Below are positions 55,453-64,000 of a stretch of 64,000 nucleotides of DNA, in pieces (within the stretch, counting starts at the first letter, position 1; the number at the start of each line of letters is the position of its first letter). Position numbers and translations under genes: made by a program. Where the stretch lies: assembly GCA_963580455.1 (NCBI GenBank), contig OY756958.1, forward strand, positions 5,096,501 to 5,160,500, in the 5' to 3' direction. This DNA is from Euonymus europaeus (taxonomy: Eukaryota > Streptophyta > Magnoliopsida > Celastrales > Celastraceae). The notes beneath the pieces were generated by a model. That model did no database searches and was not told where the DNA came from. It saw only the letters and a program-made list of their open reading frames with translations.

Positions 55453-55882
55453 TGTCGATGCAAAATTTGTACAAATGGAATGAAGTGCTTAAAGAAATAT
55501 AAAAAAATGCCTAAGGAAGGAACACAAGAATATACGTGGTTCGACAACTTGCCTACATCCATAGAGTTTGATATTTTATTTAGTAGTGAATGCGAGTGTC
55601 TTTACAAGTGTGAGAATGTTCTGTATTTATAGGCTGATAGTTGATGCAGTTATATCGATCTTTGAGATAATGTAACCGCCGTGGTAACTTATGTTGTAAC
55701 CGCTGTCGAATAACCACTTTTGGATAAGGTTTGGAAACTAACAACCTTCTGGAACCGTACTGACATACAAAGTGTAGTATTTTGCTCCCCAAGTACCTCT
55801 GACATACGGAGTGTAGTAATTCTATTCCATAAGGAGTGACACAAATATTCATGTATAGAACTGTAAAAATCTAGGTGTAACA
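55453..55882 (-). repeat. 5' LTR of gypsy element 2
   Basis: Read on the minus strand, TGTTACACC to GCATCGACA, 430 bp, with a TATA-like CTATAAATACAG (near 55627-55640) and the text ACGTGGTTCG (plus strand near 55535) common in related plant LTRs. It is followed by a primer-binding-like site. Confidence 0.65.
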
Positions 55883-56372
55883 ACTGTGAAATACAAGACA
55901 AATATTCATCTACATCTATCGAGATATCTATATTCTAATCGATTGACTGATTCTATTAACCAGCCATTTAATTTTGCCATTTTATCCTATTCATTACCTT
56001 CTTTTTTTTACCTTCACCATAAGAAAAGGATCTCGACTTTCTTCTTCTCGCAAATTTTCCACGTAAAAAAGCCAAGCAGTAAATAAAGAAAGAATTTTAT
56101 ATTCTTGCTTGATATTGCTGATACACACATGAATTAATATTTTAATTTACATAATGCGACGTTGCCAATTCCCACCAATCTAGCATTGTTGAACTCAACT
56201 TCTGTTTCAAAAGAAAATTAATTACCATCCTTAAAATATTCTCTATAAAAAATTATTAATTAAAGTGCAACTAAACTTGAAATCCCCCATCCCAATGATG
56301 CTGCTACTTTGGCTTTGTTGATTGTTTTATAGAATTCAAATAGTTTAAGTTCAAAAAGAATGCCATTGTATA

Positions 56373-56411
<39 letters not shown>

Positions 56412-57230
56412 GTTGTGCGGATAACGGGGACACAGATGTATATATGGTTGTTGATTACGAATTTTTACTATTACATTAAACAAACCTTAAAAAAAAGTAC
56501 ACACCTAACTTTCCTTAAACGAAAATATCTTAAACTATATTTGAATTTTTAAGCCTTCCAAATTTTTTGGATTACTCACATGGTATCATTCTTCAAATTA
56601 AAATAATTCACAGAACAAACTGTTTAAGATGAATTTAGACTAAATTAAATAGCTAATTATATATACATATATTTAGATGGGGAAATTAGGCTTAGGTTCT
56701 AATTTACTAATTGTAAAGAGTAAAAGGACAATTGACCTTTTTTGATAATTAAGGTTCAACTGATTTTTAAATTTATTGAATTAAAGACAAAATTTATGAT
56801 TACAGATTTGTAATTATTATTCCATTCAAATATGACTGAAACCTTCTTTTTCACCCTGTGGATGCTTCCGAATTTGGATCGAGGTTGGTGGCGTTGGAAT
56901 CCTTAGGCTAAAATGAATCCAACACCACTGGCCTTGCCAAGACCGACATCATAAACTATCTACTGATCGAGATGAGGCCAATCGCGTTGGCATTGTCAAG
57001 TCGAGACGAATCCAATACCATTGAACTTGCCAAAATCTGACATTGAAAACTGTTAGGTTAAGGCAACATAGTTGACAACAACCGTAACACATTTTGCCTC
57101 AATCCGGCCGTTTCTCGTGACGGATTGAAGCGAGACTAGTAACATTGGATTCATCTTAGCCAAGTGATTCCAATGCCACTAGCTTTACCTCATTCCACCA
57201 TCGAAAATTGATTACCTGATCAAAAAACAT
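55883..57230. other. Intergenic DNA with a (TA)n microsatellite and imperfect repeats
   Basis: (TA)n-(TG)n tract at about 56369-56411. From 56850 to 57190, words such as GAATCCAACACCACTGGCC and GATTCCAATGCCACTAGC recur in both orientations. No gene. Confidence 0.45.
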
Positions 57231-57660
57231 TTTTGATAGTCCTGCAGAGAAAAAGTGTTTTCTACAGAAAGAAACAATATTGTATAGTTTATGGCCCAAG
57301 CTTTGGGTTTGTCAAACAGAGAAAAAGTGATTTCATAGAGAAATAAAGATTCTATAGAGAAATATAGGTTATACAGAGAAAAAGAGTTTTATACTAGCAG
57401 TAGAACAAAAATGATGATTTCATGTTTTTTGCTTAACTTTTCCATCCGAGCCATGGGGTTCATCACTTGGGACATTTTTTTTAGTAATGAATATGAACTT
57501 TGGGTCTATCAAATAGAGAAAAAGAGATTTTATAGAGAAAAAGTTATTCTATAGAGAAATAAAGGTTTTACAGAGAAAAATATTTTTGCATTAGCAATAT
57601 AACGAAAATTGTGATTTCGTATTTTTTTGCCTAACCGTTTTATCTGACCACCAAAATGAC
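57231..57660 (+). repeat. AGAGAAA-rich duplicated repeat
   Basis: Two related blocks (about 57235-57430 and 57485-57640) share CAAACAGAGAAAAAGTGATT/CAAATAGAGAAAAAGAGATT, TCTATAGAGAAATA and TTACAGAGAAAAA. Within each block TANAGAGAAA recurs every ~18-22 bp. No coding frame. Confidence 0.65.
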
Positions 57661-58175
57661 CGTCGCTAGTCTCAAAAGAAGCAAGACTGTGAGAGGCGTA
57701 AAACCCGACTTATGATGGCTGAAATAGAGGTCTGCCATCGCCGAAAAGCCACCGTGAAACTCCGATGATGCTTAAAAATTTGTTTTCTTTACTGTGGTTA
57801 TTTTCAATGTCAGGTCGAGGTGAGGTAGATGTCGTTGGAATTGTCTGGTCGAGAAAAATATAATGTCACCGATTTTTCCTTGATCCGATGTCGAAAATGG
57901 CTGGATTGAGGTAAAAACCATTTCAAACTCTGGAATATGTTTCGCCTTAATATGGCCGTTTTTGGTGCCAAATTGAGGAGAGATCTGCCGTTGGACTCGT
58001 CTCAATTATGTGATTCCAACAACAGTGGTCTTGCTTCGATCGGATGACGAAAATGGGAGATATGGTTGCCAACATTTAGCCTATGATAGGGATATTTTTG
58101 GGATATCCATCATTTTGTTCTTATTTTTTTAGTTTCAAAATGGAGTGAACCTCTTGCGAGAATAAGACTCCTCAA
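57661..58175. other. Intergenic DNA related to 56.85-57.19 kb
   Basis: It shares words such as GATTCCAACAACAGTGG, ATGGCCGTTTTTGG and GACGAAAATGG with the block before the AGAGAAA repeat, so the two sides may be arms of one decayed element. No gene. Confidence 0.35.
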
Positions 58176-58349
58176 ATCCTTCTATCTAATTTCTATCACT
58201 TTCCATTTCTATTTTGAAGATATATGGTTTTTGAAGGTCAATGAAGTGCGCTCAACCATCAATATCCTTCTATCTAATTTCTATCACTTTCCATTTCTAT
58301 TTTGAAGATATATGGTCTTTGAAGGTCAATGAAGTGCGCTCAACCATCA
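58176..58349 (+). repeat. 87-bp tandem duplication
   Basis: 58176-58262 and 58263-58349 are the same apart from one base (ATGGTTTTTG versus ATGGTCTTTG). Each unit starts ATCCTTCTATC and ends CAACCATCAAT. The near-identity suggests recent slippage. Confidence 0.95.
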
Positions 58350-58834
58350 ATATGTTGGATATTGGGGATAATGGGCTACCCAAAACCAATTTGTGTGAAT
58401 GAGAAACTGGTCAATAAAGTTATGATCACATAAAGTTGAAAGGATCCATAAAAGTGAAACTCAAATCTCACATTGAAAAATGTGAACTTCAAGTTATGTT
58501 ACTCAAGTATGTACTGATGAAGATTATTTTCCTACTTATTATTTTCCTAAACATGCAGATTCTGGAACTGAAGATATAGTGGTAGCCAACTCCCAAGTAC
58601 TCCTCACACACTAAAAAGATATAAGTTTCAATTTTTTTTTTAAAAAGGACATACAAATGTATAAATTGGCTATTTAGGACAATTAATAATCATGGGGTGC
58701 AAAACATGTCGTTTTTTATGCACAACAACAGCACAAGATTGTAATTTGTAACATCTTTATATTCTAATGGTTATGTCGTATAGTAATTCTATTTCTAAGT
58801 TGAAATAATAACATATTTCGTGTGTATCATAAAC

Positions 58835-59015
58835 GAACAAATGGTCTAGAGATAAAATTATATAGGTACAATCTAAAGATCATAGGTTCAATTTCTAAAA
58901 ATAATCTCTTTATATTATTTAAAGATAACATATGCATGCATTTTATTTATTCTCGACTCCGCCTATTGGAAAAACCCCTACACGGGTGCTATTTATTTTT
59001 ATATAGAGAGTACAT
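58835..59015 (+). mobile_element. Au-like SINE fragment
   Basis: ATGGTCTAGAGATAAAATTA could be a decayed A box. ATAGGTTCAATTTCT fits a B box, followed by AATCTCTTTATA. Further on, GACTCCGCCTATTGGAAAAA and CCCCTACACGGGTGC resemble the 3' part of plant Au SINEs. No target duplication was identified. Confidence 0.45.
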
Positions 59016-61010
59016 GGTTTTGGTTTTTCTGATGGGAAACAATGTGATCGAGCCAAGCCTTGTCGCCCTACACACATGAAAAAGATTTGTACAACTTAAT
59101 AAAGTTCTTTTTTCTTTGCCGTCAATCTAATAGTGATAAGCTTGGACTAATCGAATTGCTAACCCTAGTCATTATTCTACTAAACACTGTCTAAAAGGAT
59201 CACAAAAAACATGTAGGACCCTCTTCACATGACTTCACATGTCAACAAATCTTAATGGAAAATAATATAATTAGCCACTTGGGTTGCAGCATTCCAATAC
59301 TAAAATTAAAGTCGCTAATCAAGGGACCCCACAATTGGTCCAATAATGATAATTGAGTCTCTTAATTATAAAATAATCCCTCGATCACCAAGTAAAAAAA
59401 AAAAACTTATTCTCTCTTTCCAACTAGTGTTGCCACTAATCCACCACTTTAAGATAGTGAGATCTTGTTTACCAAACAAAATGTGTCAACACTAATTTGA
59501 AAGAGAATCCACTAACTCTCCATTAATGAAATGTACACCTCCTGTTATATCATTATATTAATAAAAGTAATCAAAGGGAATAACAATAATTAAATAGAAA
59601 ACTTGTGGTGGGGGAAGCTGCAAAGCAATAATCCATGTTTGTTAGCTTTGATGCTGAAATTCTGTGGCTCTTGTTCTTGTCGTGGAGTACACGTCCGTAT
59701 CTTCTTCCATCCAATTAAACATATTTTAATACCCCCAATCTTTCAAAACAACCAAATACATTAATTTAATTTTTTGTTTTGCCGTCCCAGAATCTAAGGG
59801 GAAAGAAAAGAGTGAGTAGTAGTCCAAGTCTCCAAGATCGCCTGGGTTTATAAGTTGAAAGACAAAGCACACGGACAATGAAAAGGGTGCATGCATGTGG
59901 GACTACGTACAAGCATAAATACTCATACTCGACAAAATATTGAATGGTCTTAATTTGTCATATAATCCTGATGTGTATATCATCATCAATAACATTGCGA
60001 CATTTCATAAGAAGTTAATATCAATTGATAGAAGGTTGGAAATGAATTGAAATTTGAATTATAAACTAATTCATTTATGTTGGCATCATGTACATATACA
60101 TACAGCTAACAGTCCATAGTTATGAGAAGAAAAAGCCCAAGTTGCAAGAATCCAACTCTAGTAAGAGTTCTGTAGGAGTTGGCTCCAAAGAGGTGGAGAA
60201 GTGGTTTGTAGTGATTAGGAGTTGTAGCAGATGGCAAAGAAGCGGTTGCTGTTATTGGTGGTAATGAAGCATGATTTAAAGAATATGGGTTTAATGACCA
60301 ATTGAAGCGTAATTAATGATGGATCATGGAGCAATAAGAGTACATTAGAGACATAGACACAAAAAATCAAAAACAAAACTCACAACACTCTCAAGTTCAA
60401 AGGCTCTTGAATCTACATTTTCAATTATATTTATCATTAACTTACAATTCGAGTATGTTGTTCATCGAGAGGACTTTATATTTGAATTATTACTACCAAG
60501 TTTCAGTATCAACCGTCGTTGTGTAATTTTTATTTGGTGTCATGTCTTTTTGTTTAGTGCAATCTCAAATGAGGAGCACATCAGTAGAGTTGAAAAACCT
60601 AAAATTACCGACGTCCTGAGATAATTTGCACTTTCGTCAAGTTAGATAATAATTAATATATTTTTATTTTACTTAATTATACTGATAAACTATAATTTTT
60701 GATACACCGGCAACAAATAACCATTTTAGTCCAACACTTTCATTACTAACTATCATGATTTAACATCACAACCCATAAATTATGTCATGCTATATCGTGA
60801 TGACAAACCACATCAACATCTGACATAACATATGAGGTTCATTGAACATTTTCTACTCATACTCGGTCCATTGTTGAATTTTAAAATGTTGGACCAATTC
60901 ACTCGCCACCTGCCCCAGGGGCACGCGGCCCACCAAAAAACCCTAATTTCCAACACCTGGTCCTCTAAAAGGAGAGCTTTCTCTTTCTACAGACACTAAC
61001 ACATACATAC
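59016..61010. other. Intergenic DNA, nothing recognised
   Basis: AT-rich, no long reading frame, no clear repeat. The right part leads into the AHL gene promoter. Confidence 0.4.
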
Positions 61011-61576
61011 AATATATAAACATATTATACATCAACAAAAACAAAGCAAAACACAACACACATTGAAAGTGAAGCACCAAAAAAACTATGCAAAATAGCA
61101 ATAATTTGATCCATTGCTTTCCTTGTTCTACCTATTGTTGGTCCTAATTTGATGCTTAAACTTTCACTCTCCTTCTCTCCTCTCTTTGTGGTTAGTAATC
61201 CCTTAGATCAAATCATCAATTGAGGAAGCGCACTCTAACTTTTCTCTGTTTCTTTAGAATTGATTCCATGAGCAATACTAGTTCTCTCTTTTTCTCTTCT
61301 TTCTCTCTCTTTCTCCCTCTAATAGTACATCCGGAGCCCTAGCTTGCTTAGCTATTTTAATTTTCCAGCTTTGTTTCTTACTAAGTTCGTTATTGCTTGA
61401 TTTGACTTTTTCTGATCTCAAAACTAGCTACCAGTGAAGAAAACAAAGACATCACAGCTGTTGCGTTCAATTGTCATCATCTGCAGAACAACAACGTCAA
61501 CTTTGAGTAGTTTTTGATCATCCATCTTAATTTCTCTGTGTTTCAATTTCTTGTGTTGGTCTCAAGTTTTGCAAAC
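61011..61576 (+). promoter_or_regulatory. Promoter and 5' leader of the AHL gene
   Basis: ATATATAAACATATT at about 61011 is a candidate TATA region. A long CT-rich leader (CTCTCTTTTTCTCTTCTTTC near 61285) follows. An in-frame extension to 61514 has no conserved residues and is treated as leader. Confidence 0.4.
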
Positions 61577-62434
61577 ATGGCAAATAACTGGTGGACGGGT
61601 CAGGTGGGCCTGCAGGGTATGGATCACCCGGCAACCAATTCACCCAACCTGAACAACAACAGCAACAATCTCGAAATCTCAATCAACCACCACCACAACA
61701 GCAAAAGAGCCAGCGCCGTTAACCACGACGATCGCGACCAGCCTAGAGAAGACGCTGTAGAAATCGGTTCGAGTAGGCCCAGAGGCCGTCCGCCCGGATC
61801 TAAAAACAAGGCCAAACCACCCATCTTCGTTACCCGTGACAGCCCAAACGCGTTCCGCAGCCATGTCATCGAAATAGCCGGAGGAGCTGACGTGGCAGAG
61901 AGCGTTGCTCAATTCGCTAGAAGGCGTCAGAGAGGCGTTTGCGTGCTCAGCGGAAGTGGAACGGTGGCGAATGTCACCATAAGACAGCCCGCCGCACCAA
62001 GTGCTGTCGTGGCACTCCGCGGTAGGCTCGAAATTCTCTCGCTAACAGGAACATTCCTACCCGGACCCGCCCTCCCCGGCGCCACCGGACTAACCGTGTA
62101 CTTAGCTGGAGGGCAAGGTCAAGTGGTTGGAGGGAGTGTTGTAGGGGCATTAGTGGCAGCTGGACCAGTAATGATCATTGCGGCAACATTCACAAATGCC
62201 ACTTACGAGAGATTGCCACTTGAGAATGATGAAGACGGAGGTCAGATCAAAAGTGGAGGGAGTAATGGTTCATCACCACCGCCAACCATCGCAAGTGCTG
62301 GTGGACAATCGAGTGGATTTCCGGATCCGTCACTGCCAATGTTTAATCTGCCACCGAATTTGATGCCTAATGGTGGACAGTTAGGGCATGATGCGTATGG
62401 TTGGGCACATCATCATGCGAGGCCGCCTTACTAA
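61577..62434 (+). CDS. AT-hook motif nuclear-localised (AHL) transcription regulator
   Basis: An intact single-exon 285-aa protein. The start at 61577 is chosen because clade-A AHLs begin [14 protein letters not shown]; here it is [15 protein letters not shown]. An Asn/His-rich region is followed by one type-I AT-hook ([16 protein letters not shown], about residues 67-82), which binds the minor groove of AT-rich DNA. The PPC/DUF296 domain then spans about 90-220. It includes the conserved [20 protein letters not shown] and [12 protein letters not shown] segments, and mediates multimerisation and partner binding in the nucleus. The tail is Gly/Pro-rich and ends HHHARPPY. It is closest to the AHL19/20/22/24 group, whose members repress hypocotyl growth and influence flowering and defence. 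The exact orthologue cannot be fixed here. Markedly higher GC than its flanks. Confidence 0.95.
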   Translation: MANNWWTGQVGLQGMDHPATNSPNLNNNSNNLEISINHHHNSKRASAVNHDDRDQPREDAVEIGSSRPRGRPPGSKNKAKPPIFVTRDSPNAFRSHVIEIAGGADVAESVAQFARRRQRGVCVLSGSGTVANVTIRQPAAPSAVVALRGRLEILSLTGTFLPGPALPGATGLTVYLAGGQGQVVGGSVVGALVAAGPVMIIAATFTNATYERLPLENDEDGGQIKSGGSNGSSPPPTIASAGGQSSGFPDPSLPMFNLPPNLMPNGGQLGHDAYGWAHHHARPPY

Positions 62435-63690
62435 AACAATCAATGGAGATCGGAGTTGCAGGTTCTTTGTTAGCTAGTACTGGTGTTGAATTGCAAGGTA
62501 CGTAGGATTGATACCAAACAAGGTAGAGAAGATAGATATATACTAGTAAGTAATTAAGAACAGAAACTTTCTCACGATGTTCAGTGTATATTATTTATGT
62601 TTTATTTAATTATTTTTCTAATGTGTGTTTGCAAATTGCAATTAAAAAAATGAATTACTGTGTGTGTTTCTTTCTTTATTTTTTTCAAAATATTATTCCC
62701 AATCGCTGATTAGTTTATTAATTATCATTCCTCTAGTTGAATTAATTTTTCTTATTTATGGAATACAATCATAGATCGATACTGGAAGGAATTTCTAATG
62801 TATGTGAAATGATGGAGCTTACCACCTTTTTGATCTAGAGAAGTTCTGCTTAACCAAATTTCCTGAAGAACATGGTCGATATATATTATGTGCAGATTAA
62901 ATTCTGATGCTACAAATTACAATGTGGCTTCCGACATGATTTTAAGGGTATAAAATTGGGAGAAGAAAGGGAAGGTTTTCCGAAGGATTTTTTTTAATAA
63001 AATATAAATTTTATGTCAAAATGAGAGAAGAAAAACCTTTCTCTGATGATTCACTATGGCGGGACGTCGGGCTAAATCCATATCGAAGAAGAAATAATAA
63101 TAATAACAATAATTGAACAAAACAGCACACATTGACCTTGGAATTTTCCATACAAGTAGTTGCTAATTACTGTATTTTTTATGTTGAATTTTATTTAACA
63201 GTCACCTTCTAACGACTTACTTTTTAAAAATGCTCAACTTCACTCAAGCTTGCATAGAATGCCCTATCTTGGTTAGATTCAATGAACTACATTAATATGT
63301 CATTATGAAGGACCCTTATTCCACTTTTTCTGGAGGTGGAAGTACAGTTAATGGAATCGTTGTAGTAAAAGAATGATTGAAGAATCTTTTTATGAGCAAA
63401 TATCAATGGAGAAGAGGAGACTTGAACCTTTGACCCCAAAATCAGACGGGTAGGTAATTCCTAGTTGAGTTTTTTTTTTCTTTTCTTTGAAGGTCTTTAG
63501 ACCAGATGGTATGTTTATTTTCTAAAGCTCAAGCAAGAAACTAGAAATGGAGGCCTAGAAAGAGGCACTCGTGCCACCAATCATGGTGGAATAAATCACA
63601 GAAAAAACTTAAAAAATCTCAGGATTATAAAAGACATCTAGAAAACAAAATGCCGACATCATAAAATCAAGATTTAATTGCTTTGAGCTA
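62435..63690. other. 3' UTR of the AHL gene and intergenic DNA
   Basis: The first ~250 bp is likely 3' UTR. The rest is AT-rich, with no gene or clear repeat. Confidence 0.4.
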
Positions 63691-63998
63691 CTGATGTTTC
63701 TCCTTTACCACAATCAGCCGCACACATTCTGGAACCCTTTGATCCACACCAGCAGCTGGGAATTCTGGAGAGCATATTGAGCCCAAGTATGGGCTGCCAT
63801 ATGACCATCTCTCTTCACAAACTTAGCCTCTCATTCATGGAAATGTGACAGTAGTCGACAAATTTCTTCAACATACACCCTCCACGGAGGTAGAAGAAGA
63901 TCACTCCCATTAATAGCATCAATGATGACTTTAGAATCATCTTTCAAATATTGTATCAATTGAATACCCAAATCCATAAGCAATCTTAATTGATTTTT
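63691..63998 (-). pseudogene. RNase-H-like (RVT_3) fragment, probably LINE-derived, cut by window edge
   Basis: The minus strand reads LLMDLGIQLIQYLKDDSKVI, then IDAINGSDLLLPPWRVYVEE, ICRLLSHFHE, a TGA stop, and EAKFVKRDGHMAAHTWAQYA. This is the plant non-LTR RNase H/RVT_3 pattern (D.....I..I......PW.......L......F..V.R..N..AH..A). The TGA replaces the usual Trp (TGG to TGA). The N-terminal part lies beyond the window. Confidence 0.7.
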
Positions 63999-64000
63999 TT

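Larger units (their letters stand above)
50010..55882 (-). mobile_element. Gypsy element 2 (Tat/Ogre-like), degenerate
   Basis: A 430-bp 5' LTR at 55453-55882 (minus strand TGTTACACC ... GCATCGACA) is followed by a primer-binding-like ATTGGCATCATATGTGGG near 55435-55452. Gag, protease, reverse transcriptase, RNase H and integrase follow in order down to about 50.8 kb, all with many stops. The 3' LTR was not found; the left border meets gypsy element 1 near 50.0 kb. Confidence 0.75.

Noticed and set aside
53804..55632. Several plus-strand frames of 77-103 codons
   Set aside because: Antisense to the Gag-protease region and LTR of gypsy element 2.
1..64000. Endogenous pararetrovirus or other viral genes
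   Set aside because: All reverse-transcriptase, integrase and Gag-like pieces fit Copia, gypsy or LINE elements; no movement or coat protein pattern was seen.

Overview
The window is nuclear DNA of a flowering plant, most likely a eudicot. It has isolated intron-poor plant genes (an enoyl-CoA isomerase, a DUF668/PSI-type protein, an AT-hook AHL factor and a small conserved plant protein) separated by AT-rich DNA full of LTR retrotransposons, hAT and Mutator-like elements, MITEs and (TA)n tracts. No tRNA, rRNA, CRISPR or bacterial-type operon was seen. The species cannot be named from the sequence alone.

Layout. 0.4-1.1 kb: peroxisomal-type enoyl-CoA delta isomerase gene (-). 1.3-5.0 kb: LINE fragment split by an apparently complete hAT transposon with an intact 776-aa transposase, imperfect TIRs and an 8-bp target duplication. 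5.0-7.7 kb: truncated Copia element. 7.7-10.5 kb: 3' end and long LTR of a Ty3/gypsy element, itself hit by a MITE. 10.7-11.7 kb: 5' stub of a second hAT. 14.1 kb: small conserved plant gene. 16.0 kb: head-to-tail TG...CA LTR-like units. 17.9-19.4 kb: two copies of a TIR element filled with an ~81-bp minisatellite carrying telomere-like AAACCCTAA motifs; relatives lie at 12.5 and 31.1 kb. 23.3-25.1 kb: DUF3475/DUF668 gene. 27.4 and 29.4-30.4 kb: foldback elements.

34.1-50.0 kb is a three-level nest. A gypsy element (-) is interrupted in pol by a ~1.7-kb hAT derivative (36326-49218), which is interrupted by an 11.2-kb Mutator-like element (37583-48779) with ~110-bp TIRs and a perfect 9-bp target duplication. 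The Mutator-like element carries two convergent genes. On the left is an open six-exon gene for a ~950-aa DUF1985/Ulp1 (C48) SUMO-protease-like protein with the His-Asp-Gln-Cys residues. On the right is a MuDR-type transposase damaged by two Trp-to-stop changes and loss of a catalytic Asp. All non-coding DNA of this element is sown with a short GTTTAGAA-type motif. It reads in the sense direction of whichever gene surrounds it, so its orientation flips between the two convergent genes. This is the most unusual pattern in the window.

50.0-55.9 kb is a degenerate Tat/Ogre-like gypsy element (-). 56-61 kb is mostly gene-free, with a curious AGAGAAA-rich repeat, an 87-bp tandem duplication and a SINE-like sequence. 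61.6-62.4 kb is an AHL transcription-factor gene. The right edge holds an RNase-H-like fragment of a LINE-type element. The host genes show no functional link to each other; what organises the window is successive transposon insertion.
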